This document shows positions 37,914 to 47,481 of a DNA stretch of 64,000 nt, piece after piece. How positions within the stretch are numbered: the first letter of the stretch is position 1; every line of letters starts with the position of its first letter. Below the pieces are notes generated by a model, which made no database searches, was not told where the DNA came from, and saw nothing but the letters and a program-made list of their open reading frames with translations. A program made the translations under genes and the position numbers. Source of the stretch: Marivirga arenosa (GTDB lineage Bacteria; Bacteroidota; Bacteroidia; Cytophagales; Cyclobacteriaceae). The stretch lies in the NCBI RefSeq assembly GCF_030503895.2, contig NZ_CP129970.2:310001-374000 (forward strand), given 5' to 3'.

Positions 37914-38807
37914 ATGTTTAGAGGAGCAATATTAGTATTTTTAGGTGCCTGTAGCTTTGGAGTACTCACTACCTTAGTAAAGATTTCTTATTCCGAAGGC
38001 TTTTCTTTGGCTGAAGTAACTGGAGCACAAGTATTTTTTGGAGCAATTATACTGTGGCTAATACTTGCAGGAAGAGCACTTTTTCAGAAAATCAAGTTCA
38101 AATTCACATGGAGAAATAGTTGGAAAGTATTGATTACTGGTATCAGTACAGGTTTAGTAAGTTTATGTTATTATAAATCCATTCAAGAACTACCTGCTTC
38201 AATAGGGATTTTATTATTGATGCAATTTACGTGGATTAGTCTTTTGCTAGAGATTATTATTCATAAGAAATTCCCAACTGCTACTCAGTGGATATCAGTA
38301 ATTTTCATTTTGCTAGGAACCTATTTAGCAGGTAATGTTTATGATTTTACTAACATCCCCTTTAGTTTGGAAGGCATAGGTTATGGTTTTCTAGCTGGCT
38401 TTTTCTATGCAGTATTTATTTGGGCAAACGGCAGAGTGGGTAATGCACTAATTCCAGTGCAGAAAAGCGCAATGATGATAACGGGCTCTTGTATCTTTAT
38501 ATTTATATTTTTTCCTCCTGAATTTTTATGGAATGGAAGTTTGAGTGAAGGACTTTGGTCATGGGGGTTGATTTTCGCATTATTCGGAACGGTAATTCCA
38601 CCCCTATTCTTTGCTTATGGAATTCCACAAACCGGGGTTGGTTTGAGTAGCATCTTGAGCTCTGCTGAGTTACCCGTTGCTGTTTTCTTCTCTAGCTGGC
38701 TTCTCGCAGAAGAAGTAACTCCATTACAATGGGCAGGAGTAGCAATTATTATGCTTGCTATTATTATTCCTAATCTAAGAAAAGCAATAAGAGAGAAAAG
38801 TCTATAA
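37914..38807 (+). CDS. EamA/DMT-superfamily transporter
   Basis: 297 residues with ten predicted membrane spans in two EamA repeats (about 3-137 and 152-288). The second repeat contains the family pattern SSILSSAELPVAVFFSSWLL and then EEVTPLQWAGVAIIMLAI. A basic C-terminal tail (RKAIREKSL) puts the end in the cytosol. DMT carriers export metabolites or amino acids; the substrate is unknown. A TTTTTGCAC element at 37887-37895 may belong to its own promoter. It is followed at once by a strong bidirectional terminator shared with convergent pyrE. Confidence 0.9.
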   Translation: MFRGAILVFLGACSFGVLTTLVKISYSEGFSLAEVTGAQVFFGAIILWLILAGRALFQKIKFKFTWRNSWKVLITGISTGLVSLCYYKSIQELPASIGILLLMQFTWISLLLEIIIHKKFPTATQWISVIFILLGTYLAGNVYDFTNIPFSLEGIGYGFLAGFFYAVFIWANGRVGNALIPVQKSAMMITGSCIFIFIFFPPEFLWNGSLSEGLWSWGLIFALFGTVIPPLFFAYGIPQTGVGLSSILSSAELPVAVFFSSWLLAEEVTPLQWAGVAIIMLAIIIPNLRKAIREKSL

Positions 38808-38810
38808 AAA

Positions 38811-38832
38811 AAGCCAGCTTAATAGCTGGCTT
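38811..38832. terminator. Bidirectional terminator between DMT transporter and pyrE
   Basis: A 9-bp perfect stem (38811-38819 with 38824-38832) with a 4-base loop lies between two convergent genes. An A run precedes it, which serves as the T tail for the minus-strand pyrE transcript. Confidence 0.85.
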
Positions 38833-38837
38833 AAGAT

Positions 38838-39485
38838 TTATCTGCCCCATTCTGAAGGATTTTCTCTCCATTCACTTAGGGTTTCAAGTTCATCCGGCTG
38901 AATTAATTTTTTTGCCAATGCTTCATCTAACAAATGAGTATAATCACTTAAACAAACCAATTTTATCTCTGCCTTTTTAAAATTCTCATGAGCCACATCA
39001 AAACCGTATGTGAAAATTGCTGCCATACCTAGTACTTCTGCTCCTGCCGCTTTAATAGCTTCTGCAGCTTTTATTGAGCTCCCTCCTGTTGAAACTAAGT
39101 CCTCCACCATCACTATCTTTTGTCCCTTTTCTATTTTACCTTCCACGAGATTCTCCATTCCATGACCTTTCGGCTTAGAACGAACATACATAAAAGGTAA
39201 ATCTAATGATTCAGCTACTAGGGCTCCTTGTGGAATACCCGCTGTTGCAACACCTGCAATACCTTGCGCATCAGGATAGGTAGATCTGATTACGTCTGCT
39301 AGATAATGCTTAATGATTGTTCGAGTTTCTGGAAATGATAATGCTAAACGATTGTCACAGTAAATTGGTGAGTTCCAACCTGATGCCCACTTAAATGGTT
39401 CATTGGGACGGATCTTTATAGCTCCAACATCTAATAATTCTAAGGAAATGGCTCTGGCAACTTCTGGTTTAGCAATCGTGATCAT
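38838..39485 (-). CDS. pyrE: Orotate phosphoribosyltransferase
   Basis: 215 residues. The PRPP-binding loop is visible as KIVMVEDLVSTGGSSIKAAE, and the substrate part as WASGWNSPIYCDNRLALSF and GVATAGIPQGALVAE. It converts orotate + PRPP to OMP in de novo pyrimidine synthesis. It is monocistronic here and not next to other pyr genes. The ATG start gives MITIAKPEVARAISLELLDV, with no upstream in-frame alternative worth choosing. Catalytic residues appear intact. Confidence 0.97.
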   Translation of the reverse strand: MITIAKPEVARAISLELLDVGAIKIRPNEPFKWASGWNSPIYCDNRLALSFPETRTIIKHYLADVIRSTYPDAQGIAGVATAGIPQGALVAESLDLPFMYVRSKPKGHGMENLVEGKIEKGQKIVMVEDLVSTGGSSIKAAEAIKAAGAEVLGMAAIFTYGFDVAHENFKKAEIKLVCLSDYTHLLDEALAKKLIQPDELETLSEWRENPSEWGR

Positions 39486-39588
39486 GAGAAAATTTTATTT
39501 ATATAGTTATGCGAATTTAATATATTTATTCGCAAGGCTGAAACAAAAATCACTCATTAGATTATTTTATCAAGCTTTACTCGATAAA

Positions 39589-40977
39589 TTATTGTACTGT
39601 TACGACCGACTTAAGATTTTGCTTTATTAATTTATATAATTCAGAATTAGACGGCTTAGGTGCATAGGCATCTATTATTTGGCTATTTTCATCAATCAAA
39701 ATGTAATGAGGAATACCATAAAGCCTCAATTCTTTATAAACTTTCTTTCTATCTTTAGCTAGCAAATGTAAACCAGCGGATTTATGCTTGATCAGAAAGT
39801 CATTCCAATCAGCTTTAACTTTATCAACTGAAAGATAGACAAACTCAATATTATCATCTTGAAAATGCTTCTCTAGTTTTTTTGAATATGGAATTTCCAT
39901 TATACATGGTTTACACCACGTTGCCCAAATATCTAAATAAACTAGTTTTCCTTTCAAATCATGTAGCGAAACCAAGGTTGAATCTTTGGTTATACCTGAT
40001 AAATTAGGAATTAGAGTTCCAGGATTAAGGGTTTCTGCTTCTGATTTTAGCTCCTTTAACGAAGTCATAAAATTTGAATTTTCAAACTCAATTTGAAAAT
40101 TTTCCAGAGCTGAAATATTGACACTATCCAAGCCAGAGGATAAAATTTTTAAGTATATAGATTGAGCAATTAGCCATTCTCTCATCTTTGGATCAACATT
40201 AGCCGCTTTTATTACTCCAATTGCTTTCAGCAGTTGATTATCGGGTTCTGAAATATTGTTTTTTGATATCTGAGGATAGATAACAGAATTAATATATAAA
40301 TCTAAAAAAGCACTTGCATCAATATTATTATTGCCAAATTCAAGATCTGAAATTTTATAATCATCACTACTTAATAAATATTGGGTTTCCTCATTCAATT
40401 CAGATTTCAAATCATAATTTACCGTTGCGTAAAAAAGCTTTTGGAGTGCCATTTTTGTCTCAAAATAGCTAACTAATACTCTTTTAAAATTTTCATTATT
40501 AAAATCATTAATTACACTATTAAAAGATTTTTCTATGAAACTATTTCTTTTTTTAAAAGCGTTAAAATCCAATTTTAAAAAATCATATCCATAATTATTA
40601 TCAAAGATAGTTTTCAACTTTCTAAAATAAGATTGAAATAATTCGGCATCGTTTTTTGGTTTCTTCTTATCATTAGTCAAAAATGAAAATCTTATTTTAA
40701 ATCCAGGTTCCAAATAAATATTATAAAGTGAATCATTTACTTCTAAATTGGCATATGTTGATGATTTAATATCTAAAATTATATCAGTATTTTCATTAAT
40801 TGATTTTGGAATTTGAATCTGTTTCTGTGATAACAAATCAAAATAATAAATCTTGACACTATCAATATTCACATCCTTATCAAAAATAATTGTGGTTTCA
40901 TCATTCTCCTTTTCAGTACATGAAGAAATGCTTAATAATGAAACTAACAACAAGAAAAAAAGTGCAGGTCTGATCAT
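39589..40977 (-). CDS. TlpA-like thiol-disulfide oxidoreductase lipoprotein
   Basis: 462 residues. The lipoprotein signal is LLLVSLLSISSC, with Cys at 20 followed by TEKEN. Residues ~30-310 form a helical, family-variable N-terminal part. The thioredoxin-like domain (about 315-450) has DIWATWCKPCIMEIPYSKKL, with the redox CKPC near residue 354, and then IEFVYLSVDKVKADW and YGIPHYILIDE with a cis-Pro. Known: such membrane-anchored TlpA/ResA-like proteins reduce exported disulfides, for example in cytochrome c maturation or nutrient stress. No maturation partner is adjacent. The gene stands alone and the start is unambiguous. Confidence 0.9.
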   Translation of the reverse strand: MIRPALFFLLLVSLLSISSCTEKENDETTIIFDKDVNIDSVKIYYFDLLSQKQIQIPKSINENTDIILDIKSSTYANLEVNDSLYNIYLEPGFKIRFSFLTNDKKKPKNDAELFQSYFRKLKTIFDNNYGYDFLKLDFNAFKKRNSFIEKSFNSVINDFNNENFKRVLVSYFETKMALQKLFYATVNYDLKSELNEETQYLLSSDDYKISDLEFGNNNIDASAFLDLYINSVIYPQISKNNISEPDNQLLKAIGVIKAANVDPKMREWLIAQSIYLKILSSGLDSVNISALENFQIEFENSNFMTSLKELKSEAETLNPGTLIPNLSGITKDSTLVSLHDLKGKLVYLDIWATWCKPCIMEIPYSKKLEKHFQDDNIEFVYLSVDKVKADWNDFLIKHKSAGLHLLAKDRKKVYKELRLYGIPHYILIDENSQIIDAYAPKPSNSELYKLIKQNLKSVVTVQ

Positions 40978-41052
40978 CTATATAATTTTTAACTCAAAGT
41001 ATATATAAAGTAATACTTCATTAAATATTGTATTAAATCTCTAAATCCTATG

Positions 41053-42954
41053 TTATAAAGTAACGGTCCCATATTTACTAATTCTTAACTTTCCTTCATC
41101 ATCTAATAGCCGAATTATGGAAATAACCTCTTCCTTTGAATGGTCTTTGATGTTTTCAGCAATTTGATCAATTGTCATTTCACCATTTTCAAGTAACTGA
41201 ATCACAAGATTTTCTAAATTGCTATTTTGAACTTTATCTTTCTTTTTACTCAGGCAGACATCACAAACCCCGCAGTTCTGATCATTATATTCACCAAAAT
41301 ATTGAAGTAATTTCAAGGTTCTACAAACCAATTCATTTTCAGTATAATTTTTTACTGCCATTAACTTAGCCCATTTACTCTGTTTGCGTTCTTCTAACCT
41401 CTTTTTGTTAATAGGTAATTTATTAGCATCTAAGCGTGCTTGCAGAAATGTTAGCTGTGGTGAATCTGATTTAGGAGTATAATCCACAACCCCTTCTTTA
41501 TTCAGATAATTTAATTGCTTTACCACCTCATAGGGGCTCATCTCAGCCATTTTGGCTACTTGTAATTCATTTATAAAAATGACTTGCTGATAAAGCTCCC
41601 CGCCATAAATTCTCAAAACCGTTTTAATGAGCTTTTCAAATTTTGCATTAGCAATTTCATATGCATATAGATCCTTATAATCCATATTGATGTGCAAAGC
41701 TGAAGGTCTGTAAAACTGTTCATTCAACTGAATAAAGCCTTCTTCCTCCAGAATTTTTAAAGCATTAAACACTTTATAAACCTCATATTGATAGTGCTGA
41801 CAAAAATCTAAAATTTCAAAGGTATAATTTTGCATCTCACCAGACCCAATAGCGATTTTAAAGTAATTAGCCAGTGATTGATATAATTTTTTAAGGAATT
41901 CCAGATCAGGATGGGCCAGTTCAAAACGCTCTTCCATTTCTTTAAAATCCTGCTTATGAAATAGTGCAACTGCATAAGCTGGTTTTTCATCTCTTCCTGC
42001 CCTACCTGCTTCTTGATAATAAGATTCTAAATTATCTGGCAACTCCCAATGAATAACGGTCCGTACATCTGCCTTATCGATCCCCATTCCAAAAGCATTA
42101 GTGGCTACAATTATTCTAGTCCTATTATTTAACCACGCATCTTGCTTTACATTTCTGTCTGCTTGGGATAATCCTGCATGATAATAGTCTGCTGCAAAGC
42201 CATTCTTTTGTAAGGATTGCGCTATTTCTTTTGTCCGTCTTCTATTTCTTGCATATACAACTGAACTTCCTGGGATTTTGCTTAATATTTCAAATAGCTT
42301 AGACTCTTTATTATCAACATTCCGAACTGAATAGGATAAGTTATCGCGAGCAAAGCTTTTTTGGAATACATTGGCCTTATTAAAATTAAGCTTATCCTGA
42401 ATGTCTATTTTAACTTCTTCAGTTGCCGTGGCCGTTAGCGCTATACAGGTTAAATCTGGATAAACTTCTCTGAAATTACTGATCTCTAAATAGGGAGGAC
42501 GGAAATCATATCCCCACTGAGAAATACAATGTGCCTCATCTATTGCGAGAAGATTGAGGTTCATCTTTTTAACTCGTTCAGCAAATAATTCAGTTTTAAG
42601 TCTTTCAGGAGAGATATAGAGAAACTTATAAGCGCCATGGGCCGCATTGTCCAATAATATATCTATCTCTCGATAGGTCATTCCAGAATAAATTGCTGCA
42701 GCAGGAATATTTCTTTTCTTCAATTGCTCAACCTGATCCTTCATTAAAGCAATCAAAGGAGAAATCACCAAGCATAAACCTTCCGACATAAGAGCAGGGA
42801 CTTGAAAGCAAATAGACTTTCCTCCTCCGGTGGGTAATAATGCCAAAGTATCTGAACCTGAATGAACCGATTCAATGATATCCTCCTGCATGGGCCTGAA
42901 AGCTTCGTAGCCCCAGTATTTCTGAAGAATATCAATGGCATTAGATTTTTGCAT
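41053..42954 (-). CDS. recQ: RecQ-family ATP-dependent DNA helicase
   Basis: 633 residues. Walker A is LLPTGGGKSICFQ (43-47 region), motif II is DEAHCISQWGYDFRP, motif III is ALTATAT, and motifs V/VI are IVATNAFGMGIDKADVR and YYQEAGRAGRD. The zinc site follows as Cys (CRTLKLL) and NCGVCDVC. The C-terminus after the zinc domain is a short winged-helix-like segment (IDQIAENIKDHSKEEVI), and no HRDC domain is visible, a shorter form common in Bacteroidota. It unwinds recombination intermediates 3' to 5'. There may be a second recQ paralogue elsewhere. The gene stands alone with 89 bases to the next upstream gene. Confidence 0.93.
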   Translation of the reverse strand: MQKSNAIDILQKYWGYEAFRPMQEDIIESVHSGSDTLALLPTGGGKSICFQVPALMSEGLCLVISPLIALMKDQVEQLKKRNIPAAAIYSGMTYREIDILLDNAAHGAYKFLYISPERLKTELFAERVKKMNLNLLAIDEAHCISQWGYDFRPPYLEISNFREVYPDLTCIALTATATEEVKIDIQDKLNFNKANVFQKSFARDNLSYSVRNVDNKESKLFEILSKIPGSSVVYARNRRRTKEIAQSLQKNGFAADYYHAGLSQADRNVKQDAWLNNRTRIIVATNAFGMGIDKADVRTVIHWELPDNLESYYQEAGRAGRDEKPAYAVALFHKQDFKEMEERFELAHPDLEFLKKLYQSLANYFKIAIGSGEMQNYTFEILDFCQHYQYEVYKVFNALKILEEEGFIQLNEQFYRPSALHINMDYKDLYAYEIANAKFEKLIKTVLRIYGGELYQQVIFINELQVAKMAEMSPYEVVKQLNYLNKEGVVDYTPKSDSPQLTFLQARLDANKLPINKKRLEERKQSKWAKLMAVKNYTENELVCRTLKLLQYFGEYNDQNCGVCDVCLSKKKDKVQNSNLENLVIQLLENGEMTIDQIAENIKDHSKEEVISIIRLLDDEGKLRISKYGTVTL

Positions 42955-43043
42955 ATTAGAACTTATACGATTTCACACCCTAATACTGCATAATTATAGA
43001 TTTTATCTGAAATAATAATGTGAAGTATTATTTATTTTAATGG

Positions 43044-43283
43044 CTATTTAACTAATCCTTTTAAGTACAAATTAAATTCTAAAGCGGTTGTGCTTTGAAA
43101 ATCATCGTGTTCCAAATCTTCCTTAATATGTTCATCAAATTCCATTTTAGTTTTCTCGATTTTACCTTCAGGATGAATAATTAATTCTAAACCCGTAAAA
43201 TTGATAGGGTTTACCTGCACCAAAACGGTATAATCATCAAACACCCTTTTGTAATATTCATGAACAACTGCACTACTTTTCAT
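43044..43283 (-). CDS. Small conserved hypothetical protein
   Basis: 79 residues, no signal peptide or membrane span. The sequence shows a short helix-beta pattern (VHEYYKRVFDDYTVLVQVNP, then LELIIHPEGKIEKTKMEFDE) and an acidic middle. It lies between recQ and leuS on the same strand and is separated from leuS by a terminator, so it has its own promoter or read-through. I recognise no family. The codon pattern and clean start and stop suggest a real gene, but evidence is limited. Confidence 0.55.
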   Translation of the reverse strand: MKSSAVVHEYYKRVFDDYTVLVQVNPINFTGLELIIHPEGKIEKTKMEFDEHIKEDLEHDDFQSTTALEFNLYLKGLVK

Positions 43284-43299
43284 ATATCAGAAAATTAAA

Positions 43300-43320
43300 A
43301 GGTAGGCTAAAAACCTACCT
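43300..43320 (-). terminator. Terminator after leuS
   Basis: A 7-bp stem (43300-43306 with 43314-43320), followed on the minus strand by a T-rich tail, 8 bases beyond the leuS stop. Confidence 0.7.
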
Positions 43321-43327
43321 ATTTATT

Positions 43328-46063
43328 TTAAACTACTACGTTAACAATCTTTTTAGGAACGATAATCATTTTTTTGATAGGCTTCCCATCAATCCATTTT
43401 TGAACCTTAGGATTCTCAAGCACTGCCTTTTCAATTTCTTCTTTTGGAGTTTCTAAAGCGAAAGTCATATTGTCTCTATGCTTCCCATTAACTGAAACCG
43501 GATAAGTATGCTCATCTTCTTTTACAAAATCAGGATTAAATTGTGGCCAGCCCGCTTCAGAAACACTACCTTCATTCCCTAATAAATGCCATAATTCTTC
43601 ACAAATATGTGGTGCATATGGTGCAATAATTCTAACCAAATCACTTAAAACTGCCCTATTATTTGATTTTAAATCAGTAAGCGTATTGACACATATCATG
43701 AAAGTAGAAACTGATGTATTAAAAGAGAAATTCTCAATATCATATTCCGCTTTCTGAATAGCTTGGTGTAATGCTTTTAATTCCTGTTTGCTAGGTTCAG
43801 CATTATTCACTTTGAAATTACCCTCTGCATCATGGAATAATCTCCAGAATTTCTTTAAGAATTTATGAGTTCCATCAATACCATTTGTATTCCAAGGCTT
43901 GAATTGCTCTAATGGTCCTAAGAACATTTCATACAAACGAAGAGTATCCGCTCCATACTTCTCAATCACATCATCCGGATTCACTACATTGTATTTGGAT
44001 TTGGACATTTTCTCAACCTCAGCACCACAGATGTATTTACCATCTTCTAATATGAATTCCGCATTTTCATTTTCAGGTCTCCACTTCTTAAATGCTTCAA
44101 TATCTAATACATCATTGTCTACAATATTCACATCAACATGAAGTGCTTGAGTTTTATATTGGTCTTTTAAGCCATGAGAAACAAATTTATTCTCGCCTTC
44201 AACTCTATATATAAAATTAGATCTCCCCTGGATCATTCCCTGATTAATCATTTTTTGGAAAGGTTCATCAACACTTAGGAAACCTAAATCATAAAGAAAT
44301 TTAGTCCAGAAACGCGAGTATAATAAATGACCCGTAGCATGCTCAGAACCCCCAATATATAAGTCTACATTCTGCCAGTATTTTTGCTTATTTTCATCCA
44401 CAAAGTGATCTTTGTTGTTAGCATCCATATAGCGGAACATGTACCAGCTCGAACCAGCCCAACCTGGCATAGTACTCTTTTCTAATTCAAAACCATCCTC
44501 AGTTTTCCAGTTATTGGCTCTTGCCAAAGGTGGCTCACCATCTTCAGTTGGTAAATATTTATCCACCTCAGGTAATTCTAAAGGCAATTGATCTTCTTCT
44601 AATAAATATGGAATTCCATTTTTGAAATATACTGGAACGGGCTCCCCCCAATAGCGCTGACGACTAAAAATAGCATCACGCATACGGTAATTTATTTTAG
44701 CATACCCAATACCTTTATCGCGCATATAATCGATAGCTTTCATTTGCGCATCTTTAATGCTTAAGCCCGTTAAGAAATCTGAATTGATTATTTTATCATG
44801 TTCATCAACTACCTCAACAATTGGAAGCTCAAAATGCTCTGCAAATGCTTTATCTCTATCATCATCAGATGGTACAGCCATCACTGCTCCAGTACCGTAA
44901 CCAGCTAAAACATAATCTCCGATCCAAACTGGTATTTTTTCATTAGTGAAAGGATGAATAGCATAGGCCCCCGTAAAAGCACCGGAAACTCTTTTCACCT
45001 CCGTCATTCTCTCTCGCTCCGATCTGTTTTTAGCCACATTTACGTATTCTTCAACTTCTTTTCTCTGATCATCAGTTGTTATCTTTTCAACTAGATCATG
45101 TTCTGGTGCCAAAACCATGAAGGTGACACCGTAGATAGTATCTATTCTTGTGGTGAAAACTTCAATCTTTTCATCACTATCTTCTAACTGAAATGCTAAT
45201 TGAGCCCCAACTGATTTACCAATCCAGTTTCTTTGCATTTCTTTAACGGGTTCCGGCCAATCTAAATCCTCAAGTCCTCGCAATAATCGGTCAGCAAAAG
45301 CAGAAATTCTCATGCTCCATTGCATCATCTTTTTACGCTCTACCGGATGTCCTCCTCTTTCACTAAATCCATCTTTAACCTCATCATTTGAAAGCACTGT
45401 ACCTAAAGCCGGACACCAGTTCACCACTGCTTCTGAAAGATAGGCTATTCGGTATTTTAGTAATATCTCTTGTTTCTTTTCATCTGAAAAATTAAACCAA
45501 TCTTCAGCAGAGAAACTTTCCACATCTTCGTCACAAGCAGCTTTTACTAACTGGTTCCCTGTTTTTTCAAAGTGCTCTTCAAGTACCAATATATGTCTAG
45601 CCTTATCATCCACTAAATCATACCAGCTATTGAAAAGCTGCATAAATATCCACTGAGTCCATTTATAGAAAGACGGGTCACTAGTTCTTACTTCTCTATC
45701 CCAATCGTATGCAAAACCTATATTTTTTAATTGCTCAATATATCGTATGATGTTTTGCTCAGTGGTAACAGCAGGATGTTGACCCGTTTGAATAGCATAT
45801 TGTTCAGCAGGAAGTCCGAAAGAATCGAAGCCCATTGGATGTAATACATTGAAACCTTGCTGCTTTTTGTATCTGGCTACAATATCTGAAGCAATATAAC
45901 CCAAAGGATGGCCAACATGTAAACCTGCTCCTGATGGGTAAGGAAACATATCCAAAGTATAATATTTAGGCTTAGAAAAGTCATCTGCTGCCTTAAATAC
46001 TTTATTCTCTTCCCAGTAGGTTTGCCATTTTTTCTCGGTTTCTCTGAACTGATATTCTGACAT
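43328..46063 (-). CDS. leuS: Leucyl-tRNA synthetase
   Basis: 911 residues. The HIGH signature is seen as HVGHPLGY (H49, H52), and KMSKSKYN near residue 684. The editing domain (about 240-430) contains [19 protein letters not shown] and [15 protein letters not shown]. The tRNA-binding C-terminal part ends [16 protein letters not shown]. The enzyme charges tRNA-Leu. Normal length for bacterial LeuRS is ~860; a ~50-residue insertion at 145-200 ([20 protein letters not shown] onward) is typical of Bacteroidota. It is monocistronic. No T-box or peptide leader is seen upstream. Confidence 0.98.
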   Translation of the reverse strand: MSEYQFRETEKKWQTYWEENKVFKAADDFSKPKYYTLDMFPYPSGAGLHVGHPLGYIASDIVARYKKQQGFNVLHPMGFDSFGLPAEQYAIQTGQHPAVTTEQNIIRYIEQLKNIGFAYDWDREVRTSDPSFYKWTQWIFMQLFNSWYDLVDDKARHILVLEEHFEKTGNQLVKAACDEDVESFSAEDWFNFSDEKKQEILLKYRIAYLSEAVVNWCPALGTVLSNDEVKDGFSERGGHPVERKKMMQWSMRISAFADRLLRGLEDLDWPEPVKEMQRNWIGKSVGAQLAFQLEDSDEKIEVFTTRIDTIYGVTFMVLAPEHDLVEKITTDDQRKEVEEYVNVAKNRSERERMTEVKRVSGAFTGAYAIHPFTNEKIPVWIGDYVLAGYGTGAVMAVPSDDDRDKAFAEHFELPIVEVVDEHDKIINSDFLTGLSIKDAQMKAIDYMRDKGIGYAKINYRMRDAIFSRQRYWGEPVPVYFKNGIPYLLEEDQLPLELPEVDKYLPTEDGEPPLARANNWKTEDGFELEKSTMPGWAGSSWYMFRYMDANNKDHFVDENKQKYWQNVDLYIGGSEHATGHLLYSRFWTKFLYDLGFLSVDEPFQKMINQGMIQGRSNFIYRVEGENKFVSHGLKDQYKTQALHVDVNIVDNDVLDIEAFKKWRPENENAEFILEDGKYICGAEVEKMSKSKYNVVNPDDVIEKYGADTLRLYEMFLGPLEQFKPWNTNGIDGTHKFLKKFWRLFHDAEGNFKVNNAEPSKQELKALHQAIQKAEYDIENFSFNTSVSTFMICVNTLTDLKSNNRAVLSDLVRIIAPYAPHICEELWHLLGNEGSVSEAGWPQFNPDFVKEDEHTYPVSVNGKHRDNMTFALETPKEEIEKAVLENPKVQKWIDGKPIKKMIIVPKKIVNVVV

Positions 46064-46115
46064 AATTTGATTTATATTTTAATCTGATTGAAGAATCACA
46101 AAATTATTTAAGCTG

Positions 46116-46123
46116 CAAAATTA
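46116..46123 (-). promoter_or_regulatory. Candidate -7 box of leuS
   Basis: On the minus strand this reads TAATTTTG, a full match to TAnnTTTG, about 52 bases before the leuS start. A matching -33 TTTG is not evident. It sits on the leuS side of the terminator at 46176-46200, so leuS has its own promoter. Confidence 0.45.
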
Positions 46124-46175
46124 CAGCTTTTGGATTGGGAAGGAATAAATTAAGTCAATCTTTTCAAAATCAAAT

Positions 46176-46200
46176 AAAAAAAGGTGCTAAAAAGCACCTT
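46176..46200 (-). terminator. Terminator after the 59-residue membrane protein gene
   Basis: An 8-bp stem (46181-46188 with 46193-46200) with a 4-base loop is flanked by an A run (46176-46180) that gives a T tail on the minus strand. It lies 28 bases past the stop of the small gene at 46228-46407. Confidence 0.8.
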
Positions 46201-46227
46201 TTCACATTAACCAACTAATCACTAAAA

Positions 46228-46407
46228 CTAACTAAAAAACTTTTTTACTATGGGATTGGAATCAATTACATGTTCCTTTTTATCAAATTCTTTTTGAGCA
46301 TGTCCAAAATTTGAATTGAATTTTGAACCTAGAAGGAAAATCAAAATACCTACAATAACTCCTAATGTTAATAGTAAATTTCTTCCGATCTTTTTACTCT
46401 TTTCCAT
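46228..46407 (-). CDS. Small single-span membrane protein (59 residues)
   Basis: A short minus-strand frame with ATG at 46405-46407 and TAG at 46228-46230. It starts MEKSKKIGRN, a basic cytosolic end, followed by one membrane span (LLLTLGVIVGILIFLLG, about 11-27) and a ~30-residue polar tail ending DSNPIVKKFFS. It has a terminator of its own, and divergent from it lies the DUF4920 lipoprotein gene. I recognise no family. The clear topology, the positive-inside N-terminus and the dedicated terminator argue that it is real. Small membrane proteins like this often regulate or stabilise larger membrane complexes. Confidence 0.55.
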   Translation of the reverse strand: MEKSKKIGRNLLLTLGVIVGILIFLLGSKFNSNFGHAQKEFDKKEHVIDSNPIVKKFFS

Positions 46408-46528
46408 TTTGCTCTCTTTTGATAATATTCATTACAATGATTATGCCAAAGACAAAAAAGTTGCATGCTTTTTAATCTTTTTTATTAACGCAATAAAAAG
46501 TACCTTCGTATTTTAAAATTAAAAACTT

Positions 46529-47059
46529 ATGAAAAAATCACTTTTAGCTATTATTGTAGTTATTTACGGCCTGTACAGTTGTACTGAACAAAAGAAAAAT
46601 GAAACAGAAGTCAATACAACTTCTGAAGAAATTGTTAACTCGGAAGAAGTTATTCAAAATTCAAATGAAGAAAGCTTTTTAGGAGAAGCCTTCAACACAG
46701 AAGACTTAACCTCTTTGAATAATTTAGTGAACCATATGAATGAAAGTGATTCATTAAATGCAACTGTTGAAATTACGGTTACTGAAGTTTGTCAAGCTAA
46801 AGGATGTTGGATGACTGCCAAATTACCAAATGGTGAATCCATGCGAATTACTTTCAAAGATTATGGTTTTTTCATGCCTAAGGATTTAGCAGGAAAAACT
46901 GTTAGAATGCATGGTGTAGCAAAAAGAGAAGAAACAGACGTAGCTACGTTAAAACACTTCGCTGAAGATGCTGGCAAATCAGAAGAGGAAATAGCCCAAA
47001 TAACGGAAGCTAAATTAGATTATAAATTTGTAGCTTCAGGTGTGAATTTAATGCAGTAA
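46529..47059 (+). CDS. DUF4920-domain lipoprotein
   Basis: 176 residues. The lipobox is around VVIYGLYSC (Cys near 18) followed by TEQKKNETEV. An acidic Glu/Asn/Ser linker (about 20-55) tethers the DUF4920 domain (about 55-170), which shows TEVCQAKGCWMTAKLPNGES, ITFKDYGFFMPKDLAGKTV and HFAEDAGKSEEEI. The CxxxxCW pair (Cys separated by four residues) could be a metal or redox site; this is inference. DUF4920 proteins are widespread in Bacteroidota, with no proven function. The gene is monocistronic with a strong terminator 25 bases downstream. Confidence 0.85.
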   Translation: MKKSLLAIIVVIYGLYSCTEQKKNETEVNTTSEEIVNSEEVIQNSNEESFLGEAFNTEDLTSLNNLVNHMNESDSLNATVEITVTEVCQAKGCWMTAKLPNGESMRITFKDYGFFMPKDLAGKTVRMHGVAKREETDVATLKHFAEDAGKSEEEIAQITEAKLDYKFVASGVNLMQ

Positions 47060-47083
47060 TATTCATTTTCGAATTACAAAATG

Positions 47084-47112
47084 AAAGCAGTTCAAATGAA
47101 CTGCTTTTTTTA
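47084..47112 (+). terminator. Terminator after DUF4920 gene
   Basis: An 11-bp stem (47084-47094 with 47097-47107) with a 2-base loop and T tail. It overlaps the end of the convergent gene at 47110-47481. Confidence 0.85.
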
Positions 47113-47481
47113 TCTATACAACCCTCTGTCCTTTTTTCTCATAAAAATTCTCCTGAATCTAAAACCACTTAGAGTACTAAAACCGCCCACCAAAGCAGCT
47201 ACAAGACCGGTAATCAAAACCATATAAATACCATCATTCAAAGTAAAAATCTCCGCGATTTTATTTGAAAGTATGCCACTCGATTCAGTATGAATTAAAA
47301 AAGATTGTACTAACCACAATAGTCCTAAACCTATAAAGCCACTAAAAAATGTGCTTAGATTTTTCCCTGCTACAATGGCACCGGCAAAAAATGCACAAAC
47401 TGCTATTGACCACCATGGGAAATACATTAAAGAAAAATGTGATGCTACAATAATAATTATCGTTCTAATGATAAATTTCAT
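47110..47481 (-). CDS. Small integral membrane protein of unknown function
   Basis: 123 residues, mostly hydrophobic, with four probable membrane spans (about 4-20, 24-42, 44-63 and 84-106) and a basic C-terminal tail (FRFRRIFMRKKDRGLYR) on the cytosolic side. Its ATG overlaps the stop of the penicillin-acylase gene by 4 nt, so both are translated from one message. I recognise no family by name. The coupling suggests a conserved pair, but the functional link is unknown. Confidence 0.7.
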   Translation of the reverse strand: MKFIIRTIIIIVASHFSLMYFPWWSIAVCAFFAGAIVAGKNLSTFFSGFIGLGLLWLVQSFLIHTESSGILSNKIAEIFTLNDGIYMVLITGLVAALVGGFSTLSGFRFRRIFMRKKDRGLYR

